Positions 25,450 through 33,448 of a DNA stretch of 64,000 nucleotides are shown in pieces (positions within the stretch are counted from its first letter, which is position 1; each line of letters begins with the position of its first letter). The DNA comes from PMG-095 sp037200885. Its GTDB lineage: Bacteria; Myxococcota_A; Polyangia; Polyangiales; Polyangiaceae. The notes below the pieces were generated by a model. It searched no databases. It was not told the DNA's origin and worked only from the letters and a program-made list of their open reading frames with translations. The position numbers and the translations under genes are program-made. The DNA is taken from NCBI GenBank assembly GCA_037200885.1, contig JBBCIN010000003.1:868001-932000 (forward strand), given 5' to 3'.

Positions 25450-26508
25450 TCAGCCTGGGTGCGCAGCCGCGGCTGCCGCGGGCTTGCCACTCAGCGCGCC
25501 TTCGATCTGCGCGGAGATCGCTTCGAAGCTGGTCGGGTTGGCGACGCGCGCGCCGTTGATGAACATGGTGGGCGTGCCATTGACGGCCACGCTCTCACCG
25601 AGCTTCAGATCCGAGTCGACGTCGGCCGCGAAGGTCTTGTTGTCGAGCGCCTTCTTGAACGCGGGTACGTCGAGGCCGGCTTCTTTCGCGAAGCCCTCCA
25701 GGCCATCGCGCGTGAGCTTGCCCTGGTTCTGGAACATCTTGTCGTGGAACTCCCAGAACTTGCCCTGCGCGTTGGCGGCCAGCGCTGCCTCGGCCGCGCC
25801 GCGCGCGTTTTCGTGCATCGGGAGCGGGAATTGGCGGAACACGAAGCGCACGCGGGTGCCGTATTTTTCTTTGATTTGATCGACGGCGGTAGCCGCGCGC
25901 GAGCAATACGGGCACTGGAAATCGGAGAATTCGACGACCGTGACTTTGGCGTCCGCGGGACCGAACGCGGGACCTTTGCTGTTGGCGATGCTCGCCGCGA
26001 GCTCCGGTGCGAGCGGTTGGTTTGCCGCTTCCATCTTCTTCAGGTCAGCGGTGATCTCGGGGATGTGCTCGAGCATCTGCTTGCAGCGCGATGCGGGGAA
26101 GGACTTGGTCTGGGTCTTGACCATGTTGCAAGTCTCGCTGGTCGGCCCGATCGCGGCGCACAGCTTGCCGACCAAATCCTCACAGGACTTGTTGGCTTCG
26201 CCCAGCTTGTTCAGCGAGTAGGCGATGTCCTTGATGCCGGCAGTGCAAGCCGCGGGTGAGAGGATCTCGGCGCTGGCCGTGAGCGCCTGACAGCTCTCCG
26301 ATTCCTTGCCTGCTTTCTCGCACAGCGTGGCCGCATACTTTTGGCACGGACCAGCGGCAGCGGCGGCGACGGCAGCGGAGCCGGACGCGGCGGGGGCCGC
26401 AGCAGCCTTGCTCTTGTGCTTGGGCTTGTTGCAGCCGGACGCGATGGCAATGGCGAATAGCCCGACACCGATGAGCGCGCGAGCTGAGGGGTTCTTCGAT
26501 AGAAACAT
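25450..26508 (-). CDS. DsbA-family thiol-disulfide oxidoreductase lipoprotein
   Basis: The signal peptide ends in the lipobox IASGC (Cys26), followed by an Ala-rich linker. Residues about 50-170 form a helical domain with seven cysteines (CQKYAATLC, CQALTASAE, CEDLVGKLC, CNMVKTQT). The C-terminal thioredoxin fold (about 185-340) starts VTVVEFSDFQCPYCSRAA, with the active-site CPYC, and keeps the cis-Pro loop VNGTPTMFING. This is the DsbA/Com1-like architecture. It would oxidise or isomerise disulfides in envelope proteins, which suits a region full of Cys-rich lipoproteins. It stands alone, with the bidirectional terminator just beyond its end. Confidence 0.9.
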   Translation of the reverse strand: MFLSKNPSARALIGVGLFAIAIASGCNKPKHKSKAAAAPAASGSAAVAAAAAGPCQKYAATLCEKAGKESESCQALTASAEILSPAACTAGIKDIAYSLNKLGEANKSCEDLVGKLCAAIGPTSETCNMVKTQTKSFPASRCKQMLEHIPEITADLKKMEAANQPLAPELAASIANSKGPAFGPADAKVTVVEFSDFQCPYCSRAATAVDQIKEKYGTRVRFVFRQFPLPMHENARGAAEAALAANAQGKFWEFHDKMFQNQGKLTRDGLEGFAKEAGLDVPAFKKALDNKTFAADVDSDLKLGESVAVNGTPTMFINGARVANPTSFEAISAQIEGALSGKPAAAAAAHPG

Positions 26509-26642
26509 GGGATAGACCTTTCCGCTCAGCAGGCATGAGCGTCCCCGAGCAGGGGCGGGTTCGTAGCAGCTTCGCGGCGGCTCGTCACTGTGTCGGCCGT
26601 GCCTGCGCGAATGTCCCGTTGACTCGCGAGCGCGCCCGGGAA

Positions 26643-26972
26643 ATGGCTTCGGCCATGAATAAGCGCCTGGCGATGCTGGAAAAGGTCACTGCTTCCGCGG
26701 CCGCAGACTCCTTCGCGTTTTATTGCCTGGGCATGGAATATCGAAAAGAAGGCCGCGTGGACGACGCCCTGGCCGCCTTCGGAACCCTGCGCACCCGCGA
26801 CGCCAGCTACCTACCCATGTACCTGATGGCTGGACAAATGCTCCGCGAAGCAAGCCGCCTCGCGGATGCTGCCACCTGGCTGAAGCAAGGGATTGAGCTG
26901 GCCTCGCAAAAGAATGATTCGAAAGCGCTCGGCGAGCTCGAGTCCGAACTGGCAACGGTGGAAGCCGGCTGA
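26643..26972 (+). CDS. Small TPR-like protein
   Basis: From ATG 26643 the product is 109 aa; an open frame runs back to 26535 but lacks a plausible start region. FAFYCLGMEYRKEGRVDDAL and YLPMYLMAGQMLREASRLAD read as two tetratricopeptide repeats, followed by a third helix pair (WLKQGIELASQKND). TPR proteins mediate protein-protein contacts. There is no signal peptide, so it is probably cytoplasmic. It ends 43 bp before the expansin-like gene on the same strand. The partner is unknown. Confidence 0.75.
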   Translation: MASAMNKRLAMLEKVTASAAADSFAFYCLGMEYRKEGRVDDALAAFGTLRTRDASYLPMYLMAGQMLREASRLADAATWLKQGIELASQKNDSKALGELESELATVEAG

Positions 26973-27015
26973 GCCGAACCCTTATCTCGCGGGGCAGCGC
27001 GCGCGTAGTTCGAAC

Positions 27016-27783
27016 ATGATCCGTATTTGCGCGCTGAGTCTCGCGACGGCAGTGATGGCCAATCTGCTCGCTTGCTCGGGCAGCGACGCCGGGGCGGCGG
27101 GCAGCGGCGGGAACACGAACCCGCCCGCGGCGGCAGGTGCGGCCGCACAGAGCCCTCCGCCCACGAGCGTGGTCACGACCGAGAAGTTCGGCGAGCAGCA
27201 CAGCGGCGACGGCACCTACTACACGTTCGCGGATGGGACCGGCGCGTGCCTGTACGACAAGACGAGCGACTTTCACATCGCCGCGCTGAACGGTTTCGAC
27301 TGGGCGGGAAGTGCGTGGTGTGGTGCCTGCGCGGACGTGACGGGCCCCAATGGCAATCAGGTGCGCGTGCGCATCGTCGATGAATGCCCCGACTGCGCCC
27401 AGGGACAACTCGACTTTCACCCGGATGCGTTCGCGGTGCTGGCTCCGAAAGAGCAGGGGCGAATCGCGATCACCTGGACGTTCGTGGCCTGCGACGCGCA
27501 AGGGCCCGTGTCCTACAAATTCAAAGATGGCAGCAATCCGTATTGGACGGCGGTGCAAGTGCGGAACAGCCGCTTCCCGATCGCCAAGCTCGAGACGTCC
27601 AAGGACGGCGTGAGCTTCGTCGAGGCGCCGCGCCAGGATTACAATTACTTCCTGAACGGCAGCGGCTTCGGCGGCGGCACCACGCAGGTGCGGATCACGG
27701 CGCAAAATGGCATGGCGTTGACCGACACTTTGCCCGAAGTGCAAGCCGAGCTGGTCGTGGCCGGCATGAGTCAGTTTCAGTAG
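27016..27783 (+). CDS. Bacterial expansin-like lipoprotein (EXLX type)
   Basis: The signal peptide ends in a lipobox-like LLAC (position 20 of MIRICALSLATAVMANLLAC). After a short linker, domain 1 is a double-psi beta-barrel: GDGTYYTF, GACLYD, WCGACADVTGPNG, VRIVDECPDCAQGQLD and LDFHPDAFAVLAP. These match the expansin/EXLX pattern, including the Asp in DECPDC. Domain 2 (YKFKDGSNPYWTAVQVRN, then PIAKLE and NYFLNGSG) matches the beta-sandwich carbohydrate-binding half. Expansins loosen cellulose or bind peptidoglycan without hydrolysis. A lipid anchor would hold the protein on the cell surface or face it to the wall. Cellulose or plant debris in soil is a plausible substrate, but not shown. Confidence 0.87.
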   Translation: MIRICALSLATAVMANLLACSGSDAGAAGSGGNTNPPAAAGAAAQSPPPTSVVTTEKFGEQHSGDGTYYTFADGTGACLYDKTSDFHIAALNGFDWAGSAWCGACADVTGPNGNQVRVRIVDECPDCAQGQLDFHPDAFAVLAPKEQGRIAITWTFVACDAQGPVSYKFKDGSNPYWTAVQVRNSRFPIAKLETSKDGVSFVEAPRQDYNYFLNGSGFGGGTTQVRITAQNGMALTDTLPEVQAELVVAGMSQFQ

Positions 27784-27803
27784 CGAGAATAGTCGAGCGC
27801 GAC

Positions 27804-30800
27804 TCAGCGCGATGGATTCAAGGGATTGTCGATCCCGCGCGGCGCGTCGGGCTGAACGTCGGGCGCCGTGAGCACGGCCTGCACCACGCGCCGTTCGACG
27901 AACGAGCGACGGAACAGCGGATCGCGGATGTACTCGAGCAGTGAGCGCGCGTAACGCGCGGCACGCTCGCGCATTTCTTCGGCTTGCGGCGAACGCGCCA
28001 CGCGTAAAGTTTCACAGCCCAAGGCGCGAGTCGCCAGCCCGTACTCGGAGCCCTGCAGGGTATCGATAGCGCCGAGCGCGGTCGTAGCGAGCAGAATGCC
28101 CGTGTGCTCTTCACCCATGTCTACGCGCGCGCGCGCTTCGATCGCCATGGCGTAGAAGTGGAACGCGACGTAGGCCTGCGCTTCGGCGGCTTGGCGCGCG
28201 TCGAAAGCGTGCATCACCGCGCGCGCGTGGTCGCCCCGCACGCGGGCCAACAGCGCGCGCAGGATCTTCTCGTGCACCGAATCGAACGCGCTGCCGGTCA
28301 CCGCGGTCAGCGCGCCGGCATCGCCGACCAGTGTTTCCGCGCCATCTACATCACCGAAATCAATCAAGATTTCAGCCATGGACAGCAGCGTATCGGCGCG
28401 CGAGTCGCGGTCCCCGTAGCGTTCGTGGGCGTCGCGCGCGCGGCGTAAATACGCGAGCCCTCGGTCCAGATCGCCGAGGCTCGCGTAACATTCGCCGATC
28501 GTGCTCAAGGTCTTGGCAATTTGGAAGCGACCACCGATGGCGAGATCGATGCGAATCGCATCCAGCGCGAGCGCGATGCCGTCTTCGAAGCGACCGAGCA
28601 CCAAGAGCGCGTAGGCGAGCGAATTCTTGGCGCGCGCTTCCATGCGCCGCACACCCGCTTGTCGGAACACGGCGATCGCCTCGGCCTGCGCTTCCACGGC
28701 CTCATGGACGCGCCCCACACGCCTGAGCAGCGTCCCGCGCAGACGCAGGGCCTCGGCGCGCAAGCGAGCCGGCACGCCGTGCCCGTCCGCCGTGCTGAGC
28801 GCGCGGTCGACTGCGGACAGCGCGCCCTGCATGTCACCGATGTCATGCAAGATCTCCGCCATCAGCGTGCGCGCTTGCACTTCGAGCACCGGTGAATTGG
28901 CCTGCGTAGCCACGACCTCGCCGCGCCGGACCGAGCTCAGGGCTTTGGACAATTGGCCGGCATCGAGCTCGAACTGGGCCGTGCGCAGCAGGGTGATCGC
29001 CACCCAATGAGCGCTCTTGGTTTGCCGAGCGAGCGCCCGCAATTTGCTGAGATGAGTGCGGCGCTCGCGCCAGCGACCTTGGTTGCGGCAGATGGACTCG
29101 AGCGCTTCATGCGCTTCGAGCAGCCGCAGATCGCCTTCCGGAAGCAGCGCGATCACGCGCCGATAGCAACGTTTGGCGAGCTGCGTTTGGTAGTTTGCGC
29201 GGGCGGCGTCGGCGGCTTCCAGGTAGAAGCGCGCGGCTTCCTTGCGCGAGTTACCACGAGCCAAGTGGCGCGCGACGATCGCTGCGGTGAGACCTTTGCC
29301 GAGCGGCGTGCCAGCGAGGTGCTCGCCCAAGGCACGATGCATCCGCACGCGGCGCCGGCGATCGAGCGCGCGGTACGCGACGTCGCGGGTCAGCGGATGG
29401 CGCACATCGATCGCGTCTGCGCGCAGCTCGCACAAGCCACGCGCCGCGAGGCGGGCCACGGCTTCGGACGGATCCTCACCGCTGAGCAAGCGCAAATCCG
29501 CGAGTCCGAGCGGGCCACCCGCGACTGCCAGCCACTCGATCACCGCCTGCTCTTCGGCCGGCAATTCGTTCAGGCGATCGGCGATCAGCTGTTCGAGCGT
29601 GGAGGGCAGAGACAAGCTGGCATCGCCCAGCCGCTCGACCTGCACCAGCTCTTGGTGGCCGTCGCGCTCGCGAATTTCGAGCAGGCCGCGCTCGAGCAAA
29701 GCGTCAACCATCTCCAGCAAAAAGAAGGGATTGCCGCCCGCGCGCGGCAGTAAATCCGCGCACACCTGGCGCACGCCTTGGCTCACACCCAAGCGCGTTT
29801 GCAACAGCCGCAGCTGATGCTCGGCGCTGAGCCCCTTCAGCTCCACGCGGACCAGGCCCTCGATGTAGCTCGACACGCGATCTTCCGGCCGCGACAGCAA
29901 GATCACGAGCACGCTGAGCGGCTCCGCGCGCCGCAGAAACTCCACGATCAGATCCAGACTCGGTCGATCGCTCCACTGCAGGCCGTCGAGCGCCACGACC
30001 AGCGGGGCGTCCATCGCCGCCCGCGCGAAAAAGCGTCGCATCCCGAGCGCGATCAATTGGCGAGTCTCGGCGACGTCCGCATCGTCGACGGTTTGGCGGA
30101 CGCGACCGGTGGCCAGCTCTGCCATACGCAGGACCACCTCCGGCCCTGCTTCTTCGCCGGCAAATTCGCCGAACGCGTCCGTGATCTGCTCGCGCGCCTG
30201 CTCGAAAGGTTGATCGATGCGCGTCCCCGTGAGCTCGCGGATCCACTCGCTGATGGTCGCGAACGGCACTTCACTCAGCGCTGGCGACGACTCCACGCGC
30301 AGCACACGCGCGTCCGGCGGAAGCTCGTTGAGAAATGCGGCCAAGAGCGCGGTCTTACCGATGCCCATTTCGCCGTACACGACCCGCGCGGACACTTGAC
30401 CCGCGTTCGGCGCGGAGCCGACCACGCCGTAGTAAGCAGCGTGCAGATCGGCGAGCTCGGCGTCGCGACCGATCAAATCGTTGGGCGCGACCGCCATCTC
30501 ATCGAGCTTTTCCTGGCGCGTGTGCGGCCGGAGCAACGAATAGATGCGCATGTCCTGCGGCAAGCTCAGGCGCTCGGCATCTTCGATCTTGATCGTGGGC
30601 GCGTCGCCCCAGACGAAATCGCGACGCACCAAACGGTACAGGCCGCCCGCCACCCAACTCACCCCGGGCGGCGCGTGATCCCCGAGCAGGTCCGCCAAAT
30701 GGTTCGCGGGCTCCTGCAGTGCGTGCTGAATCAAGTGGCCGGCGCGATCGCGTTCACCAGTGGCAATGCCGCGCACGATGCCGACGCTGGCGGACAGGCC

Positions 30801-32222
30801 CACCGGTAAGTCTTCGGACGCGCCGCGGATCACCTCGTGGACGTCGATCGCGAGCCAAACCGCGTCGAGCGGCGCGCGCGCGGGGTTGGCCATCAAACCG
30901 ACGAGCGCGCGCGCGGCCGTGGCAAAGCCTGCGGACTCGGCGCCTTCGGCCTGTGGCGTGTCCCAGGCGAAGCGCGCGCCGCGCCGAAACGCTACTTCAC
31001 CGAGCGTTCCACGGAGCTGCTCGAGCACGCGCGCCGCGGCGGGGCGACCGAGACTGGTCGCGAGCTGCTCGAAGCCGTGTAGCCTGAGGGTGACGACCGC
31101 CACGTGCCGAACCTCACGACCGACGCGGCCGCGCTGCGCGCGCCCCGGCCCCGTGCTCTGATCGTTGGCACCGGCGCCCGTACCCACGACGTGGGCGACC
31201 GACGACAAATCATCGAGCGGTTCACTGCCTTGCTGGCCATCACTCGGTAGATTCGAGCCTGCCTCCAGACCCGGCGAAGTGTCCTCGCGCGTCGCTAGCT
31301 CGGACAGCACGTTCTCGAGCACGTGCGAATCGACGAACTGTTGCTTTTGGAATAGGGCGCGGCTGACTGCCGCCGCCATGTCGCGCGCGGTCTGAAAGCG
31401 TTGGTCTGGATTTTTTGCCAGCGCGCGCATCACCACTTCTTCGAGCTCGGCGGGCAACTCGCGCACATAAGTGCTGGGTGGTTCGACTACGCCTGCGCGC
31501 ACGGCCTCGAGTAGCTCCTGCCCTTCGGCTGCGCCGTGCAGCGGGCGGGCCGTCAGCAGCTCGTGAAAAACTACTCCCAAGGAGTAAATGTCGGTGCGCC
31601 GCGAGACGCGCTCGGCGCGCGCTTGCTCGGGCGACATGTAGGCGGTCTTGCCCTTGAGCACGCCCGGTTCTTCGCGGAACAAGTTGGCGGAGGCGATGCC
31701 GAAATCAGCGATTTTTACCGCGCCATCGAAGCTCATCAAGATGTTCTGCGGGGACACGTCGCGGTGCACGATATCAATCGGCTTGCCGGCTTCGTCTTTG
31801 CGCTCGTGCGCGTAGTGCAACCCCTTGGCGACTTCGGCAATGATGTAAGCTGCCACGTAAGGCGGAATACGCTGTCCCTTTGCCTGCGCCGAACGCATCA
31901 GCTTGCGCAGATCGGGACCTTCGACGTACTCCATGCTGAGCAGCTGGCCCTCTTCGCCGTAGTCCTGAAAATCGTACACCTGCACGATGTTCGGATGATT
32001 CAGGCGTGTCGCGAGTTGCGCCTCCTCGGCGAACATCGTGCGAAAGCGCCGAGAAGAACCGTAAGCGGGCAAGATGCGCTTGAGCACCAAGACCTTGAAC
32101 GTGCCCTCTGCGCCGCGCTTCTTTGCCAGGAAGACTTCAGCCATGCCACCCGCGCCGAGCCGACGGATGATCTCGAAATCAGCGAGGCGCTTGGGTGGCG
32201 GACGAACGGGTGCGTCGGTCAT
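27804..32222 (-). CDS. Ser/Thr kinase fused to degenerate cyclase domain, STAND ATPase and TPRs
   Basis: A 1472-residue cytoplasmic protein. Residues 16-285 are an active-looking kinase: GAGGMAEV (23-30), Lys48, HRD 153-155, DFG 173-175. About 370-560 resembles a class III nucleotide cyclase (VAVVTLRLHGFEQLA, LSASVGIVRG, PPGVSWVAGGLYRLV), but the first metal-binding Asp position reads Leu-Arg-Leu, so catalysis is doubtful. About 590-960 is an AAA/STAND ATPase beginning LIGRDAELADL, with Walker A GEMGIGKTA near 615. The rest is TPR-like helical repeats to about 1440. Related layouts exist in PknK-type kinases and CyaB-like cyclases; this one joins both. Divergent from an outer-membrane gene 74 bp away. 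Likely a signal integrator; input and targets are unknown. Confidence 0.88.
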   Translation of the reverse strand: MTDAPVRPPPKRLADFEIIRRLGAGGMAEVFLAKKRGAEGTFKVLVLKRILPAYGSSRRFRTMFAEEAQLATRLNHPNIVQVYDFQDYGEEGQLLSMEYVEGPDLRKLMRSAQAKGQRIPPYVAAYIIAEVAKGLHYAHERKDEAGKPIDIVHRDVSPQNILMSFDGAVKIADFGIASANLFREEPGVLKGKTAYMSPEQARAERVSRRTDIYSLGVVFHELLTARPLHGAAEGQELLEAVRAGVVEPPSTYVRELPAELEEVVMRALAKNPDQRFQTARDMAAAVSRALFQKQQFVDSHVLENVLSELATREDTSPGLEAGSNLPSDGQQGSEPLDDLSSVAHVVGTGAGANDQSTGPGRAQRGRVGREVRHVAVVTLRLHGFEQLATSLGRPAAARVLEQLRGTLGEVAFRRGARFAWDTPQAEGAESAGFATAARALVGLMANPARAPLDAVWLAIDVHEVIRGASEDLPVGLSASVGIVRGIATGERDRAGHLIQHALQEPANHLADLLGDHAPPGVSWVAGGLYRLVRRDFVWGDAPTIKIEDAERLSLPQDMRIYSLLRPHTRQEKLDEMAVAPNDLIGRDAELADLHAAYYGVVGSAPNAGQVSARVVYGEMGIGKTALLAAFLNELPPDARVLRVESSPALSEVPFATISEWIRELTGTRIDQPFEQAREQITDAFGEFAGEEAGPEVVLRMAELATGRVRQTVDDADVAETRQLIALGMRRFFARAAMDAPLVVALDGLQWSDRPSLDLIVEFLRRAEPLSVLVILLSRPEDRVSSYIEGLVRVELKGLSAEHQLRLLQTRLGVSQGVRQVCADLLPRAGGNPFFLLEMVDALLERGLLEIRERDGHQELVQVERLGDASLSLPSTLEQLIADRLNELPAEEQAVIEWLAVAGGPLGLADLRLLSGEDPSEAVARLAARGLCELRADAIDVRHPLTRDVAYRALDRRRRVRMHRALGEHLAGTPLGKGLTAAIVARHLARGNSRKEAARFYLEAADAARANYQTQLAKRCYRRVIALLPEGDLRLLEAHEALESICRNQGRWRERRTHLSKLRALARQTKSAHWVAITLLRTAQFELDAGQLSKALSSVRRGEVVATQANSPVLEVQARTLMAEILHDIGDMQGALSAVDRALSTADGHGVPARLRAEALRLRGTLLRRVGRVHEAVEAQAEAIAVFRQAGVRRMEARAKNSLAYALLVLGRFEDGIALALDAIRIDLAIGGRFQIAKTLSTIGECYASLGDLDRGLAYLRRARDAHERYGDRDSRADTLLSMAEILIDFGDVDGAETLVGDAGALTAVTGSAFDSVHEKILRALLARVRGDHARAVMHAFDARQAAEAQAYVAFHFYAMAIEARARVDMGEEHTGILLATTALGAIDTLQGSEYGLATRALGCETLRVARSPQAEEMRERAARYARSLLEYIRDPLFRRSFVERRVVQAVLTAPDVQPDAPRGIDNPLNPSR

Positions 32223-32296
32223 GTCAGCGAGCTCGATACGTTAGCGCGTTCGGATGCTCGCGTGTTACCGTCCCGCCGCGTCAGCGGGAGAAACAC

Positions 32297-33394
32297 GTGA
32301 GAACCAGCCTTCGACTTGCGATCATTTTAGTGATTTTCAGTGGCCACGCGCTCGCGGCCAAGGGCAAGAAAAACGCACCGAAAGCGCCCGTCGCGACCAT
32401 GGCCGAAGGCGGTGACCCGGTCGAAAAGGAGCAAAGCGAAGCGAAGACTCCCAAGGTCGTGCCGCCGACCGACGCCGAGATCGCCGAGCAAGAGCGCAAA
32501 GCCGACGCCGTCGAGGCCAAGAAGAGTCGCGAACGCGACAAGTTTGGCTTGTTCGCGAATGTCTTGGTCGGTTTCGGCAAAGCGCCGATCCCAGGTCCGA
32601 CCGCCGATGAGACCACGGGTAAAACGACCAGCGGCACGTTCATGATCGGTGGGTACTACGACCTGAGCCCCGAGTTCACCTTGGGCGCACGCCTGCCGTG
32701 GACGGTCGGCACCCAGCGTCAGCCCGATGGCGACAACGCCACGGTGACGGCGCTCGGAGCGCTCGAGTTGATGGGCGAGTACCGCGTCACGCTCAGCCCG
32801 TTCTCGCGGTTGCCGATCTTCTTCGGGGTCGGCTTGCCGACCGCGCAAGGCAACTACGACGAGACCAGCTCCCTTCAAAAAACCTATCTCAACATGATGG
32901 CCGATGCCGCGTCGGGGTATCGCGATCCGGAACTGTTCGGCCCCAAGCGGCTGCCGCTGATCGCGGGCATCGGCATCGATTACCAGCGCAAGGCGCTGAG
33001 CCTGCGCGCCGCAACCAAGTTCGTGTTTGGGCTGAAGGTCGGCGGCGACCTGGGCAACAACGTGCAGGACCCAACCGGAGCCGGCACATTCGAACTGAAG
33101 TCGGTCACTTTCCGCAACGTGACCTCGGCGGGCGTCGCCTATCAATTCCTGGACAGGCCGAAGCTGTTTGGCGCGCTCGACTCCTGGCTCGCTTACAACG
33201 CCATCAATGCGTGGGAGTTCAACTCGACCGCGGGCGCGACTCGCCCCACCCGCTTCCAGGTCGTGTTCGAGCCGCGGATCGGAGCGCGCTTCGGTAAGAT
33301 TGCGCCCAGCATCGGCTATATTTTCCCGATCGGCGGTCGCCTGGCCGATGCTCCGGCCACCGGCCTCGAGCTGCACTGCGACTTCGGGTTCTAG
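32297..33394 (+). CDS. Outer-membrane beta-barrel protein, 365 aa
   Basis: GTG 32297 has GGGAG seven bases ahead and starts a signal peptide (LRLAIILVIFSGHALA). A charged Lys/Glu/Asp-rich segment of about 70 residues follows, including DAEIAEQERKADAVEAKKSR, which may be a periplasmic coiled coil. The barrel begins at FGLFANVLVGFGKAPI and continues with strands such as GGYYDLSPEFTLGARLPW, ALELMGEYRVTLSP and RLPIFFGVGLPTA, ending HCDFGF with a terminal aromatic residue. It is divergent from the giant kinase and followed by a large lipoprotein gene. It may form a channel or be structural; the substrate cannot be read. Confidence 0.8.
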   Translation: MRTSLRLAIILVIFSGHALAAKGKKNAPKAPVATMAEGGDPVEKEQSEAKTPKVVPPTDAEIAEQERKADAVEAKKSRERDKFGLFANVLVGFGKAPIPGPTADETTGKTTSGTFMIGGYYDLSPEFTLGARLPWTVGTQRQPDGDNATVTALGALELMGEYRVTLSPFSRLPIFFGVGLPTAQGNYDETSSLQKTYLNMMADAASGYRDPELFGPKRLPLIAGIGIDYQRKALSLRAATKFVFGLKVGGDLGNNVQDPTGAGTFELKSVTFRNVTSAGVAYQFLDRPKLFGALDSWLAYNAINAWEFNSTAGATRPTRFQVVFEPRIGARFGKIAPSIGYIFPIGGRLADAPATGLELHCDFGF

Positions 33395-33448
33395 CGCTCG
33401 CCCCCTCTTTTAGCGCCCGCTTGGCGTCCGCGGTATAGACTTCGGACG

